From Betaproteobacteria bacterium Ga0077532 (GTDB lineage: Bacteria > Pseudomonadota > Gammaproteobacteria > Burkholderiales > Ga0077523), in NCBI GenBank assembly GCA_001464895.1, contig LNEE01000031.1:1-64000 (forward strand): a DNA stretch of 64,000 bases. The letters are read 5' to 3'. Numbering within the stretch: position 1 is the stretch's first letter; the number at the start of each line of letters is the position of its first letter. Made by a program: the position numbers and the translations under genes. Shown here in pieces: positions 8,630 to 16,696 of the stretch. The notes beneath the pieces were generated by a model. That model made no database searches and had not been told where the DNA came from. It worked only from the letters and a program-made list of their open reading frames with translations.

Positions 8630-9376
8630 CTACGCCTTCTTTTCTGTCTTCGCAGTCGAGCCCGTTTCCGGCTTCGGAGTACGAAGCTCCGCCACAGCTC
8701 TTTCAATATTGCGTAGCACAGAGTCAAGCCTCTTTCCGCTCGCTCCAGGGTGATGGATTGCGAGGATCGACTTTGTCCGGTGACGCTCTGGGACGCCGTC
8801 CACACAGAGTTCTTGCCACGTTTTCTGATATTCCAATTTCTGTGGTTCCGAGACTGCTCGACGAGCCTCTACCGACCTCGCGGCTGCGGTTTTGGAAATC
8901 TGTTTCTTCGCCTTCTTGAGCCGACTCTCCGCTTCTCGATCGATTCCCCCAAGCATCTGCAGGTCGATGAACTTGCGAAATGCCGGCCAGAGGGTCGCCT
9001 CGATGTAGTTCTCGTAGAAAAGGCGCTGCTCCAGAAGATCAAGGAGGGCGAGCTCAAGATCGGAAGGCCGAGCTTCCGATGTCCTTCCAGCACTTTTCGG
9101 TGTCTTGTCGTGCGTTACCTTCCAGCGCGCAAGTGCAAGGTCAACATTCGGGTGAACAGCGTCAGGGGTCGCTGAGGAAAGCTCGCAGAAGTCCGACATG
9201 TTCTGAGCGAAATGCTCAACGTCCAGTGGGGGCAGGCTCGACCTGTTATGCCTGACGAAATCTCGGAATAGGTCTCGGGCTCGGGGCTTCTCGCGATCCC
9301 ATGGTCGAGGGTCGTCGTCTGCCTCCTCTGCCAGATGTGCCACGGCCAACTCTTCCGCGGTTTTCTTTTTTGCCAT
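8630..9376 (-). CDS. Hypothetical protein of the integrated element
   Basis: This 248-residue protein has a clear ribosome binding site (AAGGAAA, spaced four to five bases from the ATG) and begins MAKKKTAEELAVAHLAEEA. It is highly charged, mostly helical in appearance, with a Lys/Arg-rich stretch around ~155-180 (SRLKKAKKQISKTAAARSVE) that could be a coiled coil, and a lysine-rich tail. No cysteine pairs, signal peptide or membrane segments are seen. I do not recognise the family. Its position between integrase and alpA suggests a role in the element, but nothing in the sequence shows what it does. The DNA here is somewhat less GC-rich than the flanking core genes. Confidence 0.7.
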   Translation of the reverse strand: MAKKKTAEELAVAHLAEEADDDPRPWDREKPRARDLFRDFVRHNRSSLPPLDVEHFAQNMSDFCELSSATPDAVHPNVDLALARWKVTHDKTPKSAGRTSEARPSDLELALLDLLEQRLFYENYIEATLWPAFRKFIDLQMLGGIDREAESRLKKAKKQISKTAAARSVEARRAVSEPQKLEYQKTWQELCVDGVPERHRTKSILAIHHPGASGKRLDSVLRNIERAVAELRTPKPETGSTAKTEKKA

Positions 9377-9570
9377 TTACGTTTCCTTTTTGCAGCGGTC
9401 CGTGCACGACCCGCAAGAGTCAGGTTGCGTCTCGCCGTCGGTACATGGCTGCCAAGAGTGCGTCTCCGCGAGGGTGCCGGGGAGACGTCACTGCCCGAGC
9501 GCCCTCATGGCTGCTCCTTGTTCGCCTATGGGCTGATTGAACTCCTGGCTCGGGTGACTTTCTTGGCAAG

Positions 9571-10848
9571 CTACGCCGCCCGCGACCTCTGCATCTGGAT
9601 CACGTTCGAGCCCTCAACAAACTGCGCCCATTCGAGCAGTAGCTGACGACGATCAGGCCCGAATCCAGCTCGATTGTAAGCAGCCCGGATTCGGTCGTTC
9701 TCGCGGTGTGCCAGGCATGCCTCGATGACATCAGGGCGGCTGATTCCCGTCTCGTTTGCCCACGTTGAAAACGTGGCTCGAAATCCATGGACAGTGATGT
9801 CCTTGCGATCCATGCGCTTCAGGAGCGTCAGCATTGCCATGTTAGACAGGTGGCGTGCCGTGCTCTTCGGGCTTGGAAACACCCACGGCGATCCGATCTC
9901 TCGCATTTGCGTCAGGATTTCCATGGCGCGCGGTGCAAGGTAGACAACGTGCGTCTCTCCCCCCTTCATTCGCTCCCCTGGAATGGTCCAGAGTGCACTG
10001 TTGAGGTCGATCTCCGTCCACGTGGCGCCGATAGCCTCGCCTGTCCGTGCGGCCGTCAGGATGACGAACTCGAGGCAGCGAGCGGCGATCCCGGGCTCTT
10101 CGCGCAGCGGTTTCACGAAGGTGGCGATTTCCGGGAAAGGGAGAGACGGGTGGTGGGTGACTGGATGCGAGACGTGGCGCCGGCGCAGCTTGTCACGCAG
10201 CGATGCCACGATGTTGTCGGTGACGATCCCGCGGTCAGTCGCGTCGTCGTAAACTTCGTCGAGGCGCCGCCGGATCCGCTGGGCGGTGTCCGCCATCCGC
10301 GACTGGATGTCGAGGAAGAAATCGAGAAGCTCGAGCCGCGTCACTTCGGTGATGGGCTTGTTCCACAGCCTGGGCGGAACGTGCTTTTCGAGGGCGCCGA
10401 TCCACCGTGCGGACTGCGCCGTCGAGAGCTTCGGTTCGACGAACCGCTCGTGATAGGTCCGAACGACCCGCCCCAGGGTTTCGCTACGCGCCTGCCGGGA
10501 GGATTTTGCTTCCTGCTCGACGGCCGCCGCCTCTTTGCGAGCGCGATCCCGCTCATCGATCGGATCCAACGGCGGGATCGTGGTGAGCATCTCCCGCGCC
10601 CTGCGCGCGTTCTCACGGGCGTTCTGGAGACTCTCCCCTACCATCTTGGAGTTCTGCCGCTGACAGGGCCCGAGGCCCATCTCCCGACGTCGGCCGCTGG
10701 GCGACGTGTAACGGAACACCCAGTTCGCCCGATCCTCCAACACGCGCAGGATGAGGCCACCCCCATCACTGTGATCGCCCACCTTCAGGGCGAGAATCTC
10801 CCGCACGGAGAGCGAGTGAATTCGCGCAGTAAGCTTTCGTACAGCCAT
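9571..10848 (-). CDS. Tyrosine recombinase integrase, P4-type
   Basis: This 425-residue integrase has the P4-int layout: an N-terminal DUF4102 arm-binding domain (~1-95; LTARIHSLSVREILALKVGD and WVFRYTSPSGRRREMGLG), a core-binding domain (~110-220) and a catalytic domain. All catalytic residues are visible: Arg268 in ARTGEAIGATW, His354 and Arg357 in VHGFRATFSTWANE, the later His in CLAHRENDRIRAAYNRA, and Tyr391. A ribosome binding site (AGAGGTG) precedes the ATG. It lies 177 bp from tRNA-Thr and points away from it, the normal arrangement for an island whose right attachment site is the tRNA gene. It should be active if expressed. Confidence 0.93.
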   Translation of the reverse strand: MAVRKLTARIHSLSVREILALKVGDHSDGGGLILRVLEDRANWVFRYTSPSGRRREMGLGPCQRQNSKMVGESLQNARENARRAREMLTTIPPLDPIDERDRARKEAAAVEQEAKSSRQARSETLGRVVRTYHERFVEPKLSTAQSARWIGALEKHVPPRLWNKPITEVTRLELLDFFLDIQSRMADTAQRIRRRLDEVYDDATDRGIVTDNIVASLRDKLRRRHVSHPVTHHPSLPFPEIATFVKPLREEPGIAARCLEFVILTAARTGEAIGATWTEIDLNSALWTIPGERMKGGETHVVYLAPRAMEILTQMREIGSPWVFPSPKSTARHLSNMAMLTLLKRMDRKDITVHGFRATFSTWANETGISRPDVIEACLAHRENDRIRAAYNRAGFGPDRRQLLLEWAQFVEGSNVIQMQRSRAA

Positions 10849-10976
10849 ATTCGCACCTCTTCTGATCCACCAGTTGATCCGCCACTTGTGCGTGCGTTGG
10901 GGTGCATTGAAGGTGCTCGCCCATGCACTGCGATGACGGTGCGACTAGCTTAAATTGCTTTTGGAATCAACGAAGT

Positions 10977-11005
10977 GGTGCACCTTGAATGCTGCTCGGT
11001 GCACC
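10977..11005. repeat. Paired GGTGCACC palindromes, 21 bp apart
   Basis: The 8-bp palindrome GGTGCACC occurs at 10977-10984 and again at 10998-11005, two DNA helical turns apart. Further GGTGC half-sites lie nearer the integrase start (about 10900-10945). The spot, between int and the tRNA attachment gene, suits integrase arm sites, an excisionase site or an operator of the int promoter. Function is inferred from position only. Confidence 0.55.
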
Positions 11006-11025
11006 TAGATGCGAATAGTAGGGAT

Positions 11026-11097
11026 TGCCGCTTGTCGGATTCGAACTGACGACCTACCGCTTACAAGGCGGTTGCTCTACCCCTGAGCTAAAGCGGC
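11026..11097 (-). tRNA. tRNA-Thr (anticodon TGT), element attachment gene
   Basis: The minus strand folds into a full cloverleaf: acceptor arms GCCGCTT (11091-11097) and AAGCGGC (11027-11033), D arm GCTC-AGGGGTA-GAGC, anticodon arm ACCGC-CTTGTAA-GCGGT with anticodon TGT, and T arm GTCAG-TTCGAAT-CCGAC. The discriminator is A and no CCA is encoded. The T stem has one A-C mismatch where a G-C pair would be expected, so it is slightly imperfect. The integrase of the element lies just beyond its 3' end, which makes it the likely integration site. Confidence 0.93.
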
Positions 11098-11153
11098 TTT
11101 GAAGACGAGGAAATGATACGACCGGGGGTTGCCCTTCAACCAGCGGTCGGGTG

Positions 11154-11576
11154 CTACTTCACGACCTGAAGCTTGGGCCGACCGCTCGGGGGCGGGGTTG
11201 GCGGGTCGTCGGGTGGGGACCTGTCTTCGTCGGACTCGCCGTCTCCCGCGATTTCGGGGGCTTCGTCGGACTGTGGGAAGGCCAGGCCCTGGCCGTTTTC
11301 TTTTGCGAAGATGCCGGTCACGGCATCGATCGGAATCGAAAGCTCGCGCGACGTCCCGCTGAAGCGCGCCGAGAACTGGATGCCGTCGTTGCCGATGGTC
11401 AGGTTGCGCGTTGCGTCGGCGCTCACGTTGAGGACGATCTCGCCGTTGCGAACGAACTCCATCGGCACTCGCGTGCGCGCGTTCACCTTCACGGCGAGGT
11501 ATGGCGTGAAGCCGCCATCCACGCACCACTCGTAGATCGCACGGATCAGGTAGGGCGTGGTGGAGGCGGGCGTCAC
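11154..11576 (-). CDS. sspB: Stringent starvation protein B, ClpXP specificity factor
   Basis: This 140-residue protein is SspB, the adaptor that binds ssrA-tagged peptides and hands them to ClpXP. The folded domain (~1-105) has TPYLIRAIYEWCVDGGFTPY and the conserved IGNDGIQFSARFSG strand. It is followed by an acidic, Pro-rich flexible tail (DEDRSPPDDPPTPPP) and ends with GRPKLQVVK, the C-terminal XB motif that docks on ClpX. The GTG start at 11576 overlaps the sspA stop (GTGA), so the two genes are translationally coupled; a longer frame upstream lies inside sspA and is not used. Confidence 0.95.
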   Translation of the reverse strand: MTPASTTPYLIRAIYEWCVDGGFTPYLAVKVNARTRVPMEFVRNGEIVLNVSADATRNLTIGNDGIQFSARFSGTSRELSIPIDAVTGIFAKENGQGLAFPQSDEAPEIAGDGESDEDRSPPDDPPTPPPSGRPKLQVVK

Positions 11577-12172
11577 TTGCGCATCACCTTCTCGGCGGGC
11601 GTCAGCGCTTCGATGTAGGCGGGGCGGCTGAACAGGCGCTCGGCGTACTTCAGCAGCGGGGCTGCCTGCTTGGGGATCTGCACGCCGTAGTAGTCCAGGC
11701 GCCACAGCAGCGGTGCGATCGCGACGTCGAGCATGGAGTACTCGTCGCCCAGCATGAACTTCTGCTTGTTGAACACCGGAGCGATCTGCGTGAGGCTGTC
11801 GCGCACGACCTGGCGGGCCTTCTCGGCCTGCTTCTGGTTGCCCTTCTCGAGCGCTTCGATGTTCGAGAAAAGTTCGTTCTCGAAGCGGAAGAGGAAGAGC
11901 CGTGCGCGGGCGCGCATCACCGGGTCCGCGGGCATCAGTTGCGGATGCGGGAAGCGGTCGTCGATGTACTCGTTGATGATGTTGGACTCGTACAGGACGA
12001 GGTCCCGTTCGACCAGCACCGGGGTGCGGTTGTACGGGTTCATCACCGCGAGGTCCTCGGGCTTGTTGAAGAGATCCACGTCGTGAATCTGGAAGTCCAT
12101 GCCCTTCTCGTAGAGCACGATCCGGCAGCGCTGGCTGAACGGGCAGGTGGTACCCGAATAAAGCGTCATCAT
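11573..12172 (-). CDS. sspA: Stringent starvation protein A, GST-fold RNA polymerase-associated protein
   Basis: This 199-residue protein has a glutathione-S-transferase fold: a thioredoxin-like N-terminal part (LYSGTTCPFSQRCRIVLYEKG) and NPYNRTPVLVERDLVLYES, then an all-helical C-terminal domain. SspA proteins bind RNA polymerase and act as transcription factors during stress; they lack GST enzyme activity. A ribosome binding site (GGGAG) sits eight bases before the ATG at 12172. The gene is coupled to sspB and follows petC on the same strand, a very common betaproteobacterial arrangement. Confidence 0.95.
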   Translation of the reverse strand: MMTLYSGTTCPFSQRCRIVLYEKGMDFQIHDVDLFNKPEDLAVMNPYNRTPVLVERDLVLYESNIINEYIDDRFPHPQLMPADPVMRARARLFLFRFENELFSNIEALEKGNQKQAEKARQVVRDSLTQIAPVFNKQKFMLGDEYSMLDVAIAPLLWRLDYYGVQIPKQAAPLLKYAERLFSRPAYIEALTPAEKVMRK

Positions 12173-12215
12173 CGAACGATCTCCCTGTGCCGGTGAGGTG
12201 CGTGCAGAGCGGGGC

Positions 12216-12962
12216 TCAGTGCACGTCCTTCCAGTATTCTTTCTTGAGTACGTAGGCGAAGACGAGCAGAACGCCGAGGAATAGCAACGTCATCATGCCG
12301 ATCTGCACACGGTTGTTGCGCGCAGGCTCGCCCATGTAGACGAGGTAGTTGACGAGGTCGGCGATGGCGGCGTCGTACTGCTTCAGTGTCATCGAGCCAG
12401 CCTGGGCGAGCACAAGCTTCGGAGGTTCGTGGGTGGCCCCGTGAGCCCCTGCCTCGCCTTCGGTTGCCTTGTGCTCTTCCATCACCAGCTCGCCCTGCAG
12501 TTCCGCCAGCACGTGCGGCATGCCGACGTTAGGGAAGGCGACGTTGTTCCAGCCGGTGGCGCGGGTGTCGTCGCGATAGAACGTGCGCAGGTACGTGTAG
12601 AGCCAGTCGGCGCCGCGCGAACGGGCGATCACCGAGAGGTCCGGCGGTTGTGCGCCGAACCACTTGGCGGCGTCCTTCGCGTCCATGGCCACCTTCATGT
12701 GGTCACCGATCTTCTCGGTGGTGAACATGAGGTTGTCCTTGATCTGCTGTTCCGTCAGGCCGAGGTCGGTCAGGCGGTTGTACCGCATGTGCGTTGCGGC
12801 GTGGCAGTTCAGGCAGTGGTTGACGAACAGCTTGGCGCCGTTCTGCAAGGACGCCATGTCGCCGGAGTCGATGGGCGCGGTATCCAGCGGGACCTCAACG
12901 TTGGCAAAGGCCAACGTGGGTACCAGCGCCGCGATTGCAATGAGTCGCTCGAGTAGTTTCAT
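12216..12962 (-). CDS. petC: Cytochrome c1 of the bc1 complex
   Basis: This 248-residue protein has a signal peptide (LIAIAALVPTLAFA), a haem c site CLNCH with the cytochrome c1 follow-up ATHMRYNRL, and a Met ligand candidate in NVGMPHVL. A single C-terminal transmembrane helix (MMTLLFLGVLLVFAYVLK) anchors it to the inner membrane with the haem on the periplasmic side. It passes electrons from the Rieske protein to soluble cytochrome c. It is the last gene of petABC, four bases after petB. Confidence 0.95.
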   Translation of the reverse strand: MKLLERLIAIAALVPTLAFANVEVPLDTAPIDSGDMASLQNGAKLFVNHCLNCHAATHMRYNRLTDLGLTEQQIKDNLMFTTEKIGDHMKVAMDAKDAAKWFGAQPPDLSVIARSRGADWLYTYLRTFYRDDTRATGWNNVAFPNVGMPHVLAELQGELVMEEHKATEGEAGAHGATHEPPKLVLAQAGSMTLKQYDAAIADLVNYLVYMGEPARNNRVQIGMMTLLFLGVLLVFAYVLKKEYWKDVH

Positions 12963-12966
12963 GGCG

Positions 12967-14232
12967 TTATCCCGTCACACGGTCGGGTTCGGGTTGTTCG
13001 CGGTCGATGGCCGTGTAGAAGGGCATCAGAAGGAAGAACAGGAAGTAGACGATCGTGAAGATCCGCGCGAGCAGGGTCGCCCATTCGAGATCGGTCGAAC
13101 CCACCTTGCCGAGGAAGTCGGTGGGCTTCACACCGAGCCAGCCGAGGATCACGAAGCTCACGATGAACACATAGAGCCAGCCGCGGAAGAGCGGGCCGCG
13201 GTAGCGGATCGACTTCACCTTGCCGCGATCGAGCCACGGCAGGAGGAAGAAGATCACGACGCCGGCACCCATCACGATCACGCCCGGGAACTGCGATCCG
13301 AACATGGCCGGCACGGCACGCAACATCGCGTAGTAGGGCGTGAAGTACCAGACCGGCGCGATGTGCGGCGGGGTCTTCATCGGGTCGGCGGGGATGAAGT
13401 TGTTGTACTCGAGGAAGTAGCCGCCGACTTCGGGCATGAAGAACACGACGATCGTGAAGACCATCAGGAAGACCACCACCCCCACGATGTCCTTCACCGT
13501 GTAGTACGGGTGGAACGGGATGCCGTCGAGCGGGATACCGGTCTTCGGGTCCTTCTTCTTCTTGATGTCGATGCCGTCCGGGTTGTTCGAGCCTACTTCG
13601 TGCAGCGCGATGATGTGCGCGGCGACGAGGCCGATCAGGACGAGCGGAATCGCGATCACGTGGAAGGCGAAGAAGCGGTTCAGCGTGGCGTCGCCGACGA
13701 CGTAGTCGCCGCGGATCCACACCGACAGGTCTTCACCGATGAAGGGCACGGCTGCGAACAGATTCACGATCACCTGTGCGCCCCAGTACGACATCTGGCC
13801 CCAAGGAAGCAGATAGCCGAAGAACGCCTCTGCCATCAGGCAGAGGTAGATCAGCATGCCGAAGATCCAGATGAGTTCGCGGGGCTTGCGGTATGACCCG
13901 TACAGGAGGCCGCGCAGCATGTGCAGGTAGACCACGATGAAGAACATCGAGGCGCCGGTCGAGTGGATGTAGCGCACCAGCCATCCCCAGGGGACGTCGC
14001 GCATGATGTATTCGACCGAACCGAACGCGAGTGCGGCGTCCGGCTTGTAGTGCATGGTGAGGAAGATCCCGGACAGCACCTGGATCACCAGCACCAGAAG
14101 CGCGAGGGATCCGAAGTAGTACCAGAAGTTGAAGTTCTTCGGCGCGTAGTACTCGGAGAGGTGCGCCTTCCAGTTGGCCGTGAGCGGGAAGCGCTCGTCG
14201 ATCCACTGGATGAGGGCCGCGGGCTTGCTCAT
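12967..14232 (-). CDS. petB: Cytochrome b of the bc1 complex
   Basis: This 421-residue integral membrane protein is full-length cytochrome b with both the N-terminal four-helix bundle and the C-terminal helices. The two b-haem His pairs are visible in FFIVVYLHMLRGLLYG-type and FHVIAIPLVLIGLVAAHII segments, and the Qo-site region is intact. It oxidises and reduces ubiquinone at the two Q sites. I chose the ATG at 14232 over the GTG one codon upstream; the start lies four bases past the petA stop, so petA-petB-petC form one transcript. Confidence 0.95.
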   Translation of the reverse strand: MSKPAALIQWIDERFPLTANWKAHLSEYYAPKNFNFWYYFGSLALLVLVIQVLSGIFLTMHYKPDAALAFGSVEYIMRDVPWGWLVRYIHSTGASMFFIVVYLHMLRGLLYGSYRKPRELIWIFGMLIYLCLMAEAFFGYLLPWGQMSYWGAQVIVNLFAAVPFIGEDLSVWIRGDYVVGDATLNRFFAFHVIAIPLVLIGLVAAHIIALHEVGSNNPDGIDIKKKKDPKTGIPLDGIPFHPYYTVKDIVGVVVFLMVFTIVVFFMPEVGGYFLEYNNFIPADPMKTPPHIAPVWYFTPYYAMLRAVPAMFGSQFPGVIVMGAGVVIFFLLPWLDRGKVKSIRYRGPLFRGWLYVFIVSFVILGWLGVKPTDFLGKVGSTDLEWATLLARIFTIVYFLFFLLMPFYTAIDREQPEPDRVTG

Positions 14233-14236
14233 CACG

Positions 14237-14836
14237 TCAGGCTCCTTTCTTGTCTTCGCCGATCAGGAGGCGGGTGTCGGTGACATAGGTGTGCGGCGGC
14301 ACGGTGAGGTTCACCGGTGCGGGCATGCCCTTGAAGACGCGCCCCGCGAGATCGAATTTGGAGCCGTGGCAGGGGCAGTAGAAGCCGCCGGGCCAGTCGT
14401 CCCCGAGACCGCTTTCCGGCCCGATCTTCATCTTCTCGGACGGCGAACAGCCCAGGTGGGAGCAGATGCCGACCACGACCATGTAGTCGGGCTTGATGGA
14501 ACGGTTGGTGTTCTTGGCGTACTCGGGCTGCAGCGGTTGGCTCGACTCGGGGTCTGCCACCTTGTCCGAGGCCTTGGGCAGGATGTCGAGCATCTCCTTA
14601 GTCCGGTGGATGATCCACACCGGGCGTCCTCGCCACTCGACCGTGACCATCATGCCGGGCTCGAGTTTGGAGATATCCACTTCCACTGGCGCACCTGCCG
14701 CCTTCGCGCGTGCACTGGGCGCCATGCTGGTGAGGAAGGGTGTCGCCACGAAGGCGGCCCCTACCGCGCCAACCGCGCCGGTGGCGGCGATCAGGAACCG
14801 CCGCTTCTTGCCGTCAGTTGCCGATTGTTGGGCCAT
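14237..14836 (-). CDS. petA: Rieske iron-sulfur protein of the bc1 complex
   Basis: This 199-residue protein carries a Tat-type N-terminus (KKRRFLIAATGAVGAVGAA) that also serves as membrane anchor, then the Rieske domain with cluster-binding motifs CSHLGC and CPCHGS; the His and Cys of each box hold the 2Fe-2S cluster. It takes electrons from quinol and moves them to cytochrome c1. An AAGGTGA ribosome binding site precedes the ATG, and a good promoter lies just upstream, so this is the first gene of the pet operon. Confidence 0.95.
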   Translation of the reverse strand: MAQQSATDGKKRRFLIAATGAVGAVGAAFVATPFLTSMAPSARAKAAGAPVEVDISKLEPGMMVTVEWRGRPVWIIHRTKEMLDILPKASDKVADPESSQPLQPEYAKNTNRSIKPDYMVVVGICSHLGCSPSEKMKIGPESGLGDDWPGGFYCPCHGSKFDLAGRVFKGMPAPVNLTVPPHTYVTDTRLLIGEDKKGA

Positions 14837-14867
14837 GCTCGTTCACCTTGCTTCGAAATAACTTGGG

Positions 14868-14896
14868 AGTATATCTGCCGGAATCGCACTTGTCTT
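14868..14896 (-). promoter_or_regulatory. Sigma-70-type promoter of petABC
   Basis: On the minus strand AAGACA (14891-14896) and TATACT (14868-14873) are separated by 17 bp, matching four of six and five of six consensus bases. Transcription would start about 25 bases before the petA ATG, leaving room for its ribosome binding site. Position and spacing make it the likely pet promoter. Confidence 0.6.
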
Positions 14897-15050
14897 GAAT
14901 TTGAGTCTTAACTCATTGATCGGTAGACGGAATCGTTTGTCCACCCAAAGCCCTTACATTTCCCTCTGCGGCGTGCTGCCAAATTTTGCCGTGCTGCAGC
15001 AGGCATGTCTCGGATTGGCAATCGAGGAGGTGTGTTCCCGGGCTGGAGAC

Positions 15051-15081
15051 AAAAAAAGAGCGCAGCCGCGGGGCTGCGCTC
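15051..15081 (-). terminator. Rho-independent terminator with no obvious gene upstream
   Basis: Read on the minus strand, GAGCGCAGCC and GGCTGCGCTC form a perfect 10-bp stem with a 4-base loop, directly followed by seven T. This is a textbook intrinsic terminator. The nearest gene on that strand upstream of it is coq7, whose promoter points the same way but whose end is at 15731, with osmC on the other strand in between, so the transcript it ends is unknown. Confidence 0.8.
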
Positions 15082-15309
15082 CTTGCCAGTGTCGTGATGA
15101 GGTGAATCATGTGTGAACCACACGTCCCAGACCCTGAGGTTTCCACTCAATCGTAACGAAGTGTTGCATATTGCGGCGCGGTATCCAAGTAGGCCGGCGG
15201 CGGCATCAATGGAATATCTGCATCGGGCCGACGAGTAAGCTCACCTGAAACCCGCCAGGACCGGGCACGATGGCTAGAATCGGTGCGATTTCAACGAGAA
15301 GGGGCCGGA

Positions 15310-15747
15310 ATGAAAGTGCGAGTGAAGTGGGTGGAGGGCGTGACGTTCCTCGGCGAAACGGAGAGCAGCCACGCGATCGTGATGGACGGCGCGCCCGAGG
15401 GTGGGGGGCGCAATCTCGGCCCGCGGCCTATGGAGACCCTGCTGGCCGGCGCCGGCGGGTGTACGGCCTACGATGTGGTCACGATCCTCAAGAAGAGCCG
15501 CCAGGACATCGACGATGTCGCGGTCGAGATGGAGGCTGACCGCGCGCCGGTCGATCCGAAGGTGTTCACCCGGATCCACCTGCATTTCGTGGTGAAGGGG
15601 CGGAATCTCCGCCCGGACGCGGTGGCCCGGGCCATCGAACTGTCGGCCACCAAGTACTGCTCCGCGTCGATCATGCTCGGCAAGACTGCCGAGATCACCC
15701 ACGATTTCGAGATCGTCGACCTCGCGGCGGCTACCAGCGGTACGTAG
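15310..15747 (+). CDS. OsmC family peroxiredoxin-like protein
   Basis: This 145-residue protein has the OsmC/Ohr fold. Both redox cysteines are visible: [14 protein letters not shown] in the central helix and [10 protein letters not shown] near the C-terminus. Members reduce organic hydroperoxides or act as thiol-dependent stress proteins; this one belongs to the general OsmC branch (YhfA-like), whose physiological substrate is poorly known. I chose the ATG at 15310, preceded by AAGGGG, rather than one nine codons upstream. The 3' end overlaps the convergent coq7 gene by 17 bases. Confidence 0.88.
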   Translation: MKVRVKWVEGVTFLGETESSHAIVMDGAPEGGGRNLGPRPMETLLAGAGGCTAYDVVTILKKSRQDIDDVAVEMEADRAPVDPKVFTRIHLHFVVKGRNLRPDAVARAIELSATKYCSASIMLGKTAEITHDFEIVDLAAATSGT

Positions 15748-16399
15748 TCGAGGTCATCACCTTGGCGATGGCCCGCATGGCCCCGGCGATGGGGGCAGGG
15801 AGCGGGGCGCCTCCATGGTCGACGGCGGTACGCGCATGCGCGGCCTCGTCGGCACGCATCTTCTCGACGACGGCCCGGCTCCGGGTGTCCGCGTCGGGCA
15901 GGGTTTCGAGATGGCTTGTGAGATGACCTTCGACCTGGCGTTCGGTCTCGGCCAGGAATCCCATGTTCCAGCGGTCCCCGGCGATCCCGGACAGGGCTCC
16001 CATGGCGAACGACCCGAGGTAGAAGATCGGGTTCAGCATGCTCTTGCGGCCGCCCAGGGCTTCGATCCGCTGCTCGGTCCAGGCGAGGTGATCGGTTTCC
16101 TCGATGGCCGCGTGGGCCAGGGCGCTGCGGATCTCGGGCGCGCGGGCGGTCAGCATCTGGCCCTGATAGAGGGCCTGTGCGCAGACTTCGCCCGTGTGGT
16201 TCACACGCATGAGGGCTGCGGCGTGGCGGCGCTGTTCCGCGGTGAGATCAGGCTCGGGAAGGTCCGCGTCCGGGTAGGGGCGCGAGGAAGTCGCTTTCGC
16301 GAAGACCGTGCGTAATCCGCGGTCGAAGCCGACGATGAGATCGTCGATCGACGGCGGGGATGGGAGTTGCGGGCGGGTGGAGGCGCGTCTGAGGATCAT
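15731..16399 (-). CDS. coq7: Demethoxyubiquinone hydroxylase
   Basis: This 222-residue di-iron monooxygenase performs the C6 hydroxylation late in ubiquinone synthesis. It is a ferritin-like four-helix protein with all ligand motifs visible: NHTGEVCAQ (Glu), IEETDHLAW (Glu, His), ERQVEGHL (Glu) and RADEAAHA (Glu, His). The N-terminal ~45 residues are variable. Its ATG overlaps the stop of the TusA-like gene (ATGA), implying coupling. Ubiquinone is the electron carrier used by the bc1 complex encoded nearby. Confidence 0.95.
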   Translation of the reverse strand: MILRRASTRPQLPSPPSIDDLIVGFDRGLRTVFAKATSSRPYPDADLPEPDLTAEQRRHAAALMRVNHTGEVCAQALYQGQMLTARAPEIRSALAHAAIEETDHLAWTEQRIEALGGRKSMLNPIFYLGSFAMGALSGIAGDRWNMGFLAETERQVEGHLTSHLETLPDADTRSRAVVEKMRADEAAHARTAVDHGGAPLPAPIAGAMRAIAKVMTSTTYRW

Positions 16400-16638
16400 C
16401 GCTTCCTCATGAGGAAGCGGAACTCTTCGGGGGATTCGTCCACGCCGAGCAGTTCGTTGCCGGTCTGCTTCGAGAAGGCCTGGAAATCGCGCACCGAGCC
16501 GGGGTCGGTGGCGAGGATCTTCAGGACCTGGCCTGAACCCATGCCGTTCAGCGCCTTCTTGGTTCTGAGGATGGGCAGGGGGCAGTTGAGGCCCCGGGCG
16601 TCGAGTTCGAAATCGTGCGGAATGTCGGTCGTGGTCAT
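16396..16638 (-). CDS. TusA-like sulfurtransferase
   Basis: This 80-residue protein has the SirA/TusA fold with the active-site motif [19 protein letters not shown]; the Cys of CPLP would carry a persulfide. TusA proteins pass sulfur for tRNA thiolation, molybdenum cofactor synthesis or dissimilatory sulfur oxidation. This copy lies just upstream of coq7 and near moaC and sox genes, but which pathway it serves cannot be told. Length is normal for the family. Confidence 0.9.
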   Translation of the reverse strand: MTTTDIPHDFELDARGLNCPLPILRTKKALNGMGSGQVLKILATDPGSVRDFQAFSKQTGNELLGVDESPEEFRFLMRKR

Positions 16639-16696
16639 GGGGAAATTGCGCTCCGTGGTCGACGGATATTCGGGCGAAGGCCGAAGGATACCCCGC

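Larger units (their letters stand above)
5534..11097 (-). mobile_element. Putative integrated phage satellite at tRNA-Thr (terS, rep, alpA, int)
   Basis: Reading leftward from tRNA-Thr the set is tyrosine integrase, hypothetical protein, AlpA-type regulator, HUH replication endonuclease, a possible small gene and a small terminase subunit. No capsid, portal, large terminase, tail or lysis gene is seen. Integrase, AlpA, replication protein and lone terS are the core kit of phage-inducible chromosomal islands and related satellites; a degraded prophage is the alternative. The right end is set by the tRNA. The left end is uncertain because I could not find a copy of the tRNA 3' sequence, so the McrBC pair and other genes to the left may be part of the element. 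Confidence 0.6.
14837..15309. other. Divergent intergenic region between petA and osmC
   Basis: This 473-bp gap holds the petA promoter at its left end and an orphan terminator-like hairpin in the middle (15051-15081), with no protein gene I can support. The short frames here (about 80 codons) have no domain or ribosome binding site. A minus-strand small RNA ending at the hairpin is possible. Confidence 0.55.

Noticed and set aside
14908..15150. 80-codon minus-strand frames in the petA-osmC gap
   Set aside because: They read through the terminator hairpin and lack any protein-like pattern.
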